Shown one piece after another: positions 1-10,700 of a stretch of 64,000 nucleotides of DNA. Both the position numbers and the translations under genes were made by a program. Positions within the stretch are counted from its first letter, which is position 1. Every line of letters starts with the position of its first letter. The stretch spans positions 30,298,543 through 30,362,542 of the forward strand of contig NC_064754.1 of assembly GCF_011397635.1 (NCBI RefSeq), in the 5' to 3' direction. Below the pieces are notes generated by a model that was given only the letters and a program-made list of their open reading frames with translations, was not told where the DNA came from and ran no database searches. This DNA is from Epinephelus fuscoguttatus (taxonomy: Eukaryota > Chordata > Actinopteri > Perciformes > Serranidae).

Positions 1-894
1 CAGCGGATAAGGAAAAACTCCCCAAAAAAACAGTAGAAACCTCAGGAAGAGCAACTGAGGAGGGATCCCTCTTCCAGGACGGACAGACGTGCAATAGATG
101 TCGTACAGAACAGATCAGCATAATAAATTAACAGTAATCCACATGACACAATGAGAGAGAGAGAGAGAGAGAGAGAGAAAAGTCATTTTGACACAGTAGG
201 AAAAACACAGGCATAAATACCAAAACAAATGAAGGTCCGATGATGTCATTGTACATAATAATTTGCCACGTGCTTTTGTTTGGGAGAGTGCCGTTGGGGA
301 AGCTGCCCTCCGGTACAATGGGCAGCCCCTCTGCAACATATGAGGAATTGTCATCATCCTCCACATTTGCACTGCTGTGTCATACATGTGTTCCCCATAT
401 GTCTCTCACAAATGTGACATTTTTTGCTTTAAGTTGCGAGGCAGAAAGATCGGTCTGGGGAAAATAATCGAAGCTGAGCATTAAGCACTGTAACGTGAAT
501 GTAGCCAAAATGTCTGCTGTGAAAAGGGCCTTAAATTCAGCCATCAGTCATTTTCTTATGTACACTGCTGCTTTGCCTTTTGTGACATAAAAAATATCTT
601 CAAAAGGCTGTGTGGGTAATTGTCATTTCTGTTAAGTGTTTGTTTCAGATAAATTCAGTAGTAGTATTAAGTATTTTTGTTGGTTAAAGTTTCATAAATT
701 TGAGTGGCACAGGTTTTTTATTGCAGTAAACTCTCAGTAAACACTGAGATTAGTCTTAACATACGTTGGTCTCCTGTTTTTATGACAAAGGTCCCAGCTA
801 CTGTTGGGATGTTTTACAGTCTTGCAAACTGTTATTTTGATTGTTTGTCTACATGTGTTTTTGGGGATAATATCACTCATCTTCTCACCTGTAG
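1..894 (+). other. dcaf15: Last intron of dcaf15 (3' part)
   Basis: No coding exon is visible here. The stretch ends in a pyrimidine-rich splice acceptor (CAG-like TGTAG at 890-894) directly before the terminal dcaf15 exon, so it is most simply the end of that gene's last intron. It holds a GA dinucleotide microsatellite at 153-178. The penultimate exon expected from the human protein was not found and should lie left of the window. Confidence 0.6.
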
Positions 895-950
895 GCTCGT
901 CCCTTCAAGTGCTGGCAGACAGTGACCGATGCACCTGGATTGTATTATGA
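895..950 (+). CDS. dcaf15: DCAF15, terminal coding exon (partial gene)
   Basis: DCAF15 is a substrate receptor of the CUL4-DDB1 (CRL4) ubiquitin ligase and is the protein engaged by aryl-sulfonamide degraders. Only the last exon is present. After the acceptor at 893-894 the frame reads GSSLQVLADSDRCTWIVL and then TGA. This matches the recalled human C-terminus SLKVLADSERYTWIVL closely, in the same frame and ending at the same residue. The exon begins with two bases that complete a split glycine codon. The neighbour supports the call, because in human 19p13 DCAF15(+) lies tail to tail with RFX1(-), as here. The match is short (17 residues), so the call rests on that similarity plus gene order. 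All upstream exons lie outside the window. Confidence 0.85.
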
Positions 951-1324
951 AGAAAGAAGAAGTGTCAAAGCAATGGAAACAAAAGCACACACAGATATAC
1001 GTCGACATGGCCTCATCGTCAGTACAGAGCTCAACCTTAATCTGAGCAAAACTGCACATGTTCAGCGACTGCCCTCGGGTAACGTGTAGTTTAAACGTGT
1101 CTAATTGGAATCATAGAACGCTCTAAATGCTGTAAAGATGAAGTTTTTTTTTTTAGGTGGTCTGTTTAATCTTTACAGGTTTCATTTTTTCTTTTTTCTT
1201 TTTTTGTAACTGTGTACTGTATTATTTCTACCACCAAAACAAAGAGCTGGACTGAACGAAGATTTAGTTTTTACTTTTAATTTTTATACATAAAGGCGTA
1301 CTGTTATTGTAGTGCGAGTGTTTC

Positions 1325-1356
<32 letters not shown>

Positions 1357-1415
1357 GAGTGTATGTAATAAACTGCACCTGTGTGATGTTCACAAGGGGA
1401 TTTCATCCAGAGAAA

Positions 1416-1461
<46 letters not shown>
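1325..1461. repeat. Paired GT microsatellites
   Basis: Two (GT)n tracts (1325-1352 and 1419-1461) separated by about 65 bases of unique sequence inside the dcaf15 3' UTR. They are probably length-polymorphic. ORFs across them encode only alternating residues and are not genes. Confidence 0.9.
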
Positions 1462-1463
<2 letters not shown>

Positions 1464-1764
1464 CTGTATGAGTGTACGCATGTTTAATGTGTATGTTACA
1501 CTTGACAGATTCTGCTGCTTCTGGACCAGTTCAGTCTAGCTGTGTTGAGTCATAAGGCTGCAGTATTTAAGACACGAGACAAACTGAACCCAGTACTGCA
1601 TCACTTGACTCTAAACATCTTTTTTTTTTTTTTTTTTTTTTTTTTTGTAAACCTATGTCATGGAAGTAGAGCATTGTTGAGGGGTAAGCTGCTCAGCCAG
1701 TTGACGTGCTGTATGTTTACTGGCATGGAAGTAAGACTACGTTGTATTTGGGATATTTTGTGAA

Positions 1765-1770
1765 AATAAA
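1765..1770 (+). terminator. dcaf15: Polyadenylation signal AATAAA, dcaf15
   Basis: Canonical AATAAA about 0.8 kb after the dcaf15 stop, followed within about 20 bases by a T/GT-rich stretch typical of a cleavage region. A second AATAAA at 1367-1372 could give a shorter transcript. Confidence 0.5.
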
Positions 1771-1833
1771 ATGTTAAAATGTTTTTGTGAGTTTGTTGAA
1801 TTAACGGCTGGAGACTCGGTCTACAGTGAAGGT

Positions 1834-1910
1834 CAGTGGTTCCCAACCTGGGGGTCCTGAAAACTGCATTTGTGGTGCTTGAACCCCATTAGCTATATTA
1901 TTTATTTTTA
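1834..1910. mobile_element. hAT/Charlie-like terminal fragment
   Basis: The sequence CAGTGGTTCCCAACCTGGGG beginning at about 1834 is the typical start of many vertebrate hAT (Charlie-type) non-autonomous elements. The opposite end was not found, so this is a fragment or a very decayed copy just past the dcaf15 poly(A) site. Confidence 0.5.
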
Positions 1911-2090
1911 GCCTTTTCCTAACATTGACATTTATTTACTACTACCAGTGCTATATATTGACAAAACTGACAATTATTACATTTTACTGAAATAATATTT
2001 TATCATTTCATGCAAGAAATAAATTGACCGATTAGTTGCTTTAATAAAACAAGGAAAATTAAACAGTTTTTCCTTAAACTAGTTACAACT

Positions 2091-2631
2091 CAGGGTTCCC
2101 ACAGATCATTAAAAAAACTTGAAAGCCATTAAATTAGTTAATCTAAAAATAAGGCCTTAATTGGCATTAAAATGTCTTAAATATGCTAAGATATTGGGCA
2201 TATTAATTTATGAATCTTCGTTCTGACATTGCATTGTAAATCCTGAAATAATTAGTGACATTATTTTCCTTTAAATAATTATCGAATGCCCCTCACATTA
2301 TTGTAATGCACATCAGGATAGCCAAACCAACAACACGTATACTTTAACCACATCCGATCAAATTACAAAAAGCTCCCTTCAAATCAACGTTTATGATAAT
2401 ATGTTTATTGTTTTACAATTGTTCCACTCTAGATTTTTTGTTTTTTGCCTGCTTGCTTGACTAAAAAAAGTCATGTTTTATGTTACAATTAAAATGTGGA
2501 CAAAAATGTTCGTAATATTCAGTAATTGATTTCAGTTCTTTTTTTTCCTGTTCAATTTTGGGTTAATTTAACTCCGAATGGCATTTAAAAAAAGTCCTAT
2601 ATCTAACTTGCGTTAAGATGTAGGAACCCTG
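2091..2631. mobile_element. Non-autonomous DNA transposon (MITE), CAGGGTTCC termini
   Basis: An AT-rich 541-bp unit begins CAGGGTTCCCAC and ends GTAGGAACCCTG, which are inverted copies of each other with one mismatch. The five bases CAACT lie directly outside both ends and may be a remnant target duplication. The interior has no ORF and carries the 'cattaaa...cttaa' motifs common in fish MITEs. It lies between the convergent dcaf15 and rfx1 genes. Confidence 0.7.
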
Positions 2632-2973
2632 CAACTGGTAGACACTAGCAACCTGTAACAAATGGTTCCAGATACTGTAGGCTTCATTTAAATCAACCTA
2701 ACATTTTACAGAAGTTCAGTTTTCTTGTCAAGAGAATACTACTCAGGCTGTAAAAACAGTAACATAATGTCTTCTGAGGCTGTGGAAGAGGTTTCTAATG
2801 CTTAAAAGAATAAATCTGACCATCTCATCAACATTAACTGTATTTGATACTTGACATTTTAACAGAAAGCTTGCCTTACAAACTGGAGGTGTAGGGTGTT
2901 ATAAAAGTGGGCATTTAAATGGCAGCAAAGGTGAAACAAAAGCATGGGAAATAAAAGATCTAAAGACCTGTCC

Positions 2974-3011
2974 TATCCTGTCCTCTAGTCTAAAGACTAG
3001 AGGACAGGATA
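2974..3011. repeat. Perfect inverted repeat / hairpin
   Basis: Arms 2975-2990 and 2995-3010 are perfect reverse complements (ATCCTGTCCTCTAGTC against GACTAGAGGACAGGAT). One extra pair on each side of the arms gives an 18-bp stem with a two-base AA loop. As RNA or cruciform DNA it would be very stable. It is too short for a typical microRNA precursor. Confidence 0.85.
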
Positions 3012-4014
3012 TCTCAGTCTTATCTGGGACATGGTTCAGAACCTCTGGTGTAGGTGATGTGGTGCAGAAACCAACAACATTGTCTAGAGTGATCCCATGG
3101 AAGAATAAAAAATTCTGGCACAAGTTTGAGAGCAATCACATCCTTTTAGTTAACAGAATAAAGCTACAAACAATGATGACAGATTTAAGTACAAAGGTCT
3201 TCAGAGTAACATCAAGAGGACCTCATTTAGAAAAGGTTCAGCAGCACAAGCTAAGGACAGAATCCAGGTCACCATGTTTATAACAGTGACATCGCAGTTC
3301 GCAGTTGATTTCATTTTATAGTCTGCCCTCACCATGTGAGTTATAGTAAATATACCCTTGTTTTCTGTTTAGTGCTCTTTGGTGGGATCTTGGTAGTCAG
3401 ACCATCCAACACTTCATTAAATCAACATCTGCTCATGCCAAGTGAGAAGCTGCTGGTTGAGCAGGCGCTCTTTGGAAAGGGTCCAATCTAGAAAGTCACC
3501 ATATTCACATGCTTGGTCCATCATCACAATAAAAATATAGTTCAATAATCTGGAGAGTGGACATGGCACGACATGTTTAAGGCAATAATGGTCAAACAAC
3601 ATACAAATAGTTTAGCTATATGACAGTGTTCACAAAAGGTACAGAATATCTACAAAATGTTCAACAGTGATACCCCAGAAAATACACGTCTACTTTTACA
3701 CTACAAAAATTTTGAGATAGCTGTAGCCGGTACATCTAAATGGTACAAAGGTTGCCATGGATACTGTGTAGTAAGTGATTGGGTGGGGTAAGCTTTGACC
3801 TTGTCCTGTAGCCCAGTAACTTGCACTGCACTGCAAGACCACGGCGTGTCTTTCCAGTATGTGTAAAAGAGATTATGATGACCTTGAGAGAACAAATGGA
3901 TGATGAATAGATAAAAGGGATGGATGGATGCAAACTGGGCCGACTCCTCACAACTGACTGTCACCATTTCATCTTTTTTAGTTTTCACAGCTAGTAAAAG
4001 TTCATGACGACACC

Positions 4015-4784
4015 GAGACTACTTCACAGGAACTTCATTTATTAATCCACCGATACAGAATATATAGAATACAAGCTTCTTTTTTTCCAGGCTAGAAATC
4101 TCTCAAAGGCACAGGGTTATCAGTTAATTGACCAAATTAATGAGAAATTACAAGTAAAATATGGCATCTACAAATAGCTGTCAATCAACATCCATGTGCC
4201 GACAAAAATCCATGGTGCAGTATCATTCCAGATGCTACTCTGAGATTAAAAAAATGTGTATTTCAGACAGTGCTGTTTGTTTAAGTCCAGCTCCCCTGCA
4301 TAGTCATTGCTTTAAAGGCAAGGTAAGTGATATTTTCGAGTTTAGAATACAATAAAGAACACTGGAGTCTCCTCATCTCTCCACAGCAATCAGGTCAGTG
4401 GTTAAGGCGGGGCAGGAGGGAATCAAGAATATATATGTGTATAGATATATATACTGTATACAATACAGTTGAGGCTGGACAGGAGTGGCTACTGGCATCT
4501 AGCCACTGGATAAACAGGGAAGGCACAGGGAACGAGGAAAGGACTGTAAAATAGCAGGTGAAGGCAAAGAGAAGAAGAATGGCAGCACAAAAGTACAAAA
4601 TTGGCAAAGGGCGCTCACGCTTTCTCACATGCTTGTGCACACACACCAGACGACCGCACACTCAACACCGAACATCACCTGTTTTGCAAACCTGAAGCGT
4701 ACACAGTGTGACAGGATGGGATGACTGGATGTTAAAGCGGAGGTGTGTGTGAAATGTGTGTGTGATAGTTAAAAGAGCGAGCGG
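4015..4784 (-). other. rfx1: rfx1 3' UTR
   Basis: Sequence downstream of the rfx1 stop on the minus strand. The first reasonable poly(A) signal is AATAAA on the minus strand at 4038-4043, giving a UTR of about 770 bases. The end is inferred from that signal, and the transcript may be longer. Confidence 0.5.
4038..4043 (-). terminator. rfx1: Candidate polyadenylation signal, rfx1
   Basis: TTTATT on the plus strand reads AATAAA on the minus strand, about 740 bases after the rfx1 stop. No closer canonical signal was noticed. Confidence 0.4.
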
Positions 4785-7700
4785 CTAAGGTGGTGTGCTG
4801 TCGGACAGAGCGTGCAGGTTGAAACTCGTCCTGGGCAGCTTGGCGGGCGGCTCTATCGAGTCCTTGTCGTCGTCGACCGCGCTCAGAGAGCTGGACTGCA
4901 GCACGAGATCTCCGCCCTCCTCCTCACTCTCGTCTTCATCGTCGTCTTCTTCTTCTTCTGATGAAGAAAGGCACTGACATTAAGCGACCTGATAACTTGA
5001 AACTAAACATGTGAGGATAAACGCACTGGAATTACCTTTCTCCATGTCTGGAGAGATTCGGCTTTTGATGGTACTGGCAAACTGCAACACAGAGCAAGGA
5101 TTGGAGCATGTTATAAACATATATCATCAAGTGCTGACTGCTACTATGCAACTGTAAGTGAAAACATACTTCTCCCATGACCGCAATGGGTGTCACTCCT
5201 TTAGCCTGGGCCACCCTGTGTTCTATCAGGTAGTACATGTACTCATCATAGAGCAGGCGGATCAGGTGAAAGGAGCCAAAGCTGGCAGCACTGCGCAGAG
5301 TCAGGTCCCTGATCACCATAGAGCTGATGAGAAAGAAAATAAAGACAATTTCATACCAAGTCATTTAATTGGATAAGAGGCATTCCATAAGTGCCAATAA
5401 AGAGTATAACAGCACTCGGACTTTTAACTATACGTATCACTCCACTTTACAGGTGTTCTAAGCCCTTTTCAAACGTTCAGGTTGTTATCTAACGTTATTT
5501 TAGATCGTAACAAATTTAGCACTACAAAAATAAACACATGTTGCCACGGAGATGGTAGCTTTCAATCAACACCAACTCCAACCTGCCTCTGTCCACTGGG
5601 GCAGCCGTCTGTCAGCAGCTGCTCCTGGGGAGCTGAGAGGACAGCGGCCAGCTAAATTGCCCTCACCAGGCTGACTGACAACAGACATTTACTGAACTTA
5701 AATATTTTTCATGTCAGCTCCCCCGGAAGAAATCGACAGTATTTGTATCTATTGATGCATTCATTCATTTCACAGCCCACAGTAGTGAGTGAGGGAAGTC
5801 TGCCGCTCTGGGACTGGGAGCTGATTAATCAGTGCAGATGCAGTTAATAAATTAAAAACATAAATAGCAGGATATCTGTTTAATTTAAACAGCTTTCAGT
5901 CCAGATTACGCTTCACTAAACGCAACAGAAATAGACTTGTAGTGTAAAAAAACGTACGGGGTCTCTGCAGGAGTCAACTAAAACCTTTCGCTGAAGCATA
6001 TGATGAAAACAACGCAAACTATTTGATTTCTGTCAAGTGACACTAATCAAGTGTTGAGTGTTCTACCATGTATTAGGATTGACTAAAGACCAAGCTTACA
6101 CACAGCAGCTAGTTAATGCTAATGTGCAGGAGTGTTTATGCATGCTAGGCAGCAGTTCAGTCCCATCAGCTGTGGAGTTATTTGTGAAATGAAATGCTTA
6201 AATAAACAAAGAAATCATAATCTGTTGTCCCTTATTACTGTTAACTGATAGATGGTGATTGTAGAACTGTTATCACACTCGAGGTCATGCTGTACTGACT
6301 GTCATCACCAGATCACAGCCGAGATGATATTCAGTACAAACAGCACTCCCTCTCATGTGGTATTGCTTAATTATCTTTGACATAAAATCAGATATTTATA
6401 TACATCACGTTTTATTTTCTTCCCCTCACCTATAGAAGGACCAGTTGAGCAGAAAGACCTTGGCGGCCTTTGGTAGAGCGACAGGGTTGTGCTCGTAGGG
6501 CTTTAGGGCCTGAGAGACAACACTGTCCAGCCAGGTGGCCCACTGCTCCAGAGAGTTTTGCTGCTGCAGAGTCATTTTAAAATCTTGCTCCAGTCGCTGC
6601 ACCACACGGTCTTCACACTGACATACCCAGGATGCCTGCTCCTGAGGGGGGGACACAGCTGGATTGTGTCAGAGTTCTGCTCTATTTCACATAAAACACT
6701 AATGTGCAGTAAGAGATGGGAGGTGGGAGACAGTGGAACAAACCTGTACGTTAGTGAAATCAACCCTGTTGAGGTCTGAGAGCATCTGGTTGATCTGTGC
6801 TGAGTTCTGCAGGACAGCGCGGGCTGCTTGGGCCAGGTGGTTCAGGCTGGTATAGCGGCGAAGTGTCTGGGAGAAGGAGCCCACACACACCACCTGAAGG
6901 ACAGACGGAGGAGAAAGGATTATGGCTATAATAAGATGGTGCATGTCAGAGGGAAGGCACTATACGGCCCTGTTCACACTCAGTTTTTAAGTCAGTCCCT
7001 GCAGGATGTTGTGATGGCAACATTTATCAACCAACCCTGTGCATTTTGTGCACCTAGAAATTTTGTCCAATCACCACAACTTCACTGCAAATCTGTCTAT
7101 TTATAATGGGTAAAATCTGATTTCACTGAAGAGCTGGGCTAACTGTTAGCATCACACAGCTAATGTTACCCAACAATTATTGGTGGATTTAAGAACAGAG
7201 TTGAGCCATTTTGGTGTCAGTGTGAGGTTGCTGGAACCATTTAATGGCTTGGTGTTGAATATTAGTCGCTGCTGCATTAGCTGGTGCTAACTAGACAGAC
7301 AGAGCAGGAGCAGAGCGGCTCATGGAGATGGTCTCTCAGTGCTGCATTGAATGGCAGCAGATCGTCGCTGATCAGCTGTCAGCCCCCACCCACCATCACG
7401 AATAGATTCTCATTCTGTGGGAAACACAAACTGCTCATAATAGCAGGCTCTGGATCCGAGATAGTATGGCAACTACTTTTTTCAGTGTTCATCTGCCCCA
7501 GCAATTACACTGTAAAAAACCCCGCCTATATTCACTGCAAAATGCATCAAATTTTTTTAGAAAAGCTGCTGTGAAATCAGGCATTTCAAACCGCAACAAC
7601 CTCAAAAAATCCTGCAGGGACTGTAAAGTGCCTCCTGGGTTTTCCAATTATGGGAGAACAGCACTGAAAATGTGAGAGTGCATACAACAACATGTTTCAC

Positions 7701-10700
7701 CAAGCTACAGTGAGATCCCATCAAATATAATGAGAAAGCAGTCACAAAGCAGGAGATGTTTAAGATGATTGCCATGCCAGGTGGGAACTGTCTGAACAGG
7801 ATCTAGACATCATCTGGACAGTTTACATCTGACCATGTAAAGGTATGAAACAGAAAGATCTAAAAACAGATGCAAAGCTCACATACCTTTATGCGAACCA
7901 TCTCCTCTGGGATGTTCATCATGGCGCCTGTCAACCAGTTCTCAAGACTCTTGGCAAAGTTGCGGATGGCCTGAGTTAAGGCACCTGAGGGAGGGGTGGT
8001 GGTGATGTGGAGAGGAGAAAGAGATAGGGAGAAAAAGGTTTACATTTATATTTCAACACGCAGGTGTGTAGGTAGGTAAAACCTCAGATTGAGACCTGCA
8101 TGCTGTAAATCTGTCAATTAGTTTTGATTTTCTCACTGAACAGTTTTGTACCTAAGACCCATTATGGCTTTATTAACTTACTGGGGATGGGTCTCAGTAC
8201 ATCAGGGATGAGGATCTCCACCAGAGTCTGGTAGAGCAGGTTGTCGCACTCTTTCGTCCAGCGCAGCACTGGCTCATACTTACACAGCACCACCAGGCAC
8301 GATTTGGGCAGACGCTTCTCAGACTCATTGTGCCTAGAGGTGGAGAGGACGGACCATCCACACTCAGTTACAGCACTGGATGAGACATGTGCTGGTATTT
8401 CTTTCATCAGATTGCCTGAGTGTATTAATGACACTTACAGGTTGAGCGATTCTGTGTCACTGCTCTGGCTGAACCTCCAGAAGGATTTCCACAGCGTCTC
8501 CACGAGGGTGAACTGAAGGTTGACCATCACGTCCAGAATGGCCTGTAGGGATCACACAGAACACCACAGGGGTGTCTAAACCGTCTCCACACTTCTGGCA
8601 TCGTGATTGCTTTACATTTTGATAGTAAAGAATGTTTTTCTTAACATGTAACACTTCTGTGCTATACAACAATGTCACTTCAACTTTGACAACATATAGC
8701 CACCTGATATTAAATCTGGGTTTCAACAGTGTCTACATCAAGGGCAAAGAACAAAGTTAACATCAGTGTGCATTGGTGCTGGGCAATTAATTTAACTTTA
8801 TTTTCCAATTACCGTTTTGGCTTCCAATAATTATGAAAACAAAATAATCAAGGTGGAGCAGCTATTACGCCGCATTCTGTTTTGAGATGATGCTCTTGTT
8901 TTGTCTTGCGTTATAAATTTGGCATACCACTTTCTCTTAAAGCGATGTTTTCTTGCTAGATTTTGTGACTTTTCAGACCCTCTAGTGACTTTATTCCTGG
9001 AAATAACACTGCTACTACAACTACTGCAGATGTGCTCTCATTTAAGAAATATTTCACTGGTGGAAAGATGGCCTTTTCATAAAACTAGGCTGTCTATGCA
9101 GCAGAAAGACACAAATACTTTTAGAATTGGCACTCCATGACCAGAGAAAACAGAGAAAAGTGCTGTGGCATTTGCTTTTGCTCAAAAGGTGCATATTAAA
9201 ATGGTACAATTACCAGGATGCACTGCACCTCAACGGTCCAATAAATTCTCCTGCTGGTAGGTGACATAATGCAGTGGTGGTGGGCTGGTAACAAACGATC
9301 TCTATTACAGTTAAACAGTAAGCTTAAATATGTTTCTGAAAACATTCGAGACGAGAAATCGGTAACACAGTAACAGAATCTTGGTTTATAACTGATGTTT
9401 TGCTGGGAGGAGAGCAGGGAGATCTAGGCACGGGTTAGAAGGAGGGAAGTTTATCACTGCTCATTTACACATACTACCCATATTGTTATAATGTAAAGCT
9501 GGTTGAAAATGGTGAAATATCCCTTTAAGTTATGAGGAAGAACTCTCAGCTTGGCTGTAAAAGTATTGACTAATGCTGCAGAGTGCTACTTGCTGAGGAT
9601 ATCTAACCACACTCAAACATACTGTGCGTCGTAGAAAAAAACGAATTACGGCATACGGTCTAAGTGCTTGAGCTACAACATGCCGTCATGTGTGCATTTC
9701 AATCAGTTTGTTGTGCCTGCTCTGTATGAAGGAGTGCAAGCTACAGGTTTGCTATTATCAACAGGTCAGAGTCTTGCAATGAAGAACTACATTAAATTAC
9801 TGACATTTTTGTCATTTGTTTTTATTCCAACATGCCAGTATATGAGTGCTTTAACTGTTACAGTCAGAATTACGTCCAATGAGCCACCTATAGTTGAATT
9901 ACATTCAAAGTTCAAGAAAAGCCTCTGTTAGAAATACTTTTTTTCCCCAAGTTCAATAAATGCACGATGTTTCAAATGTCAATGACTCATCAGGTTTAAT
10001 AAATGTAATTTTAATGTTGACCAAAATATCTGTGATTTTGATTTTTGCCATAATCGAGCAGCCCTATTGTGCATGACGTGTCTGTATCCGTGACTGCCTA
10101 CCTCACAGTGTTCTCTGTAGAGATTCTGGAAGGCCTTGAGGTGTTCTAAAAGGATCCCGTCAGGCAGGGTTCGATCTTGCACATCAATGTCAACAAAGTC
10201 TGGCAGCGGCCGTGATGCCTCTGAACAAGAGAAAGCAGCTGTTCATAGCTTGTATAGGGGATTACCAAGAACACAGGTTGAAAGTATTCATTTGTTAATG
10301 TACTGCTGGAAAAAAAAAAGGTAAACATTTTTCAGAGTGCAAGTGTTGCTCACCCAGAAACTGCTGATACTGTTGCACCTGCGCCGAAATATCACAGAGT
10401 GCTGCCGCCTGCTGCTGACCCATCCCACCTGATGTCCCATTAGTGATCCCCTGTGCCTTCTGTAGTGGCTTTATCCTATTGGACAAAGTGCCCATCAATC
10501 AAAACAAAGCTTATGCTGCAATTAGAGCACTTAAAACAGACTGCAGTAATATCGTGAACATCAGGACACCAGCAATCAGCCCCGTGTGGATACCTGTTTT
10601 TCTGTGAGAAAGGCTGCTGCCTCATCGCCATGTGCTGTTGTTCATCCATCAGTCTGAGCAGCGGGGAGCCAGATTTGATCCTCAGACCATAGTAGTGGTA

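Larger units (their letters stand above)
951..1790 (+). other. dcaf15: dcaf15 3' UTR
   Basis: Downstream of the dcaf15 stop the sequence is AT-rich and non-coding, with two GT microsatellites and a poly-T run at 1620-1646. A first AATAAA lies at 1367-1372 and a second at 1765-1770, followed by GT-rich sequence. The UTR therefore probably ends near 1385 or near 1790, and both ends may be used. The right-hand limit is inferred from the signal only. Confidence 0.55.
1791..4014. other. Spacer between convergent dcaf15 and rfx1
   Basis: About 2.2 kb of AT-rich sequence between two converging genes. It holds a hAT-like end, a complete MITE and a strong perfect hairpin (listed separately). No exon with acceptable splice sites and no conserved protein was seen. 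Either gene's 3' UTR could extend into it. Confidence 0.6.

Noticed and set aside
1284-1481. Open frame rich in Thr-His repeats
   Set aside because: It is only the translation of the GT microsatellites in the dcaf15 3' UTR.
3745-3765. Another X-box-like site (GTTGCCATGGATAC)
   Set aside because: The right half-site has two mismatches to RGYAAC, so it was not counted as an RFX site.
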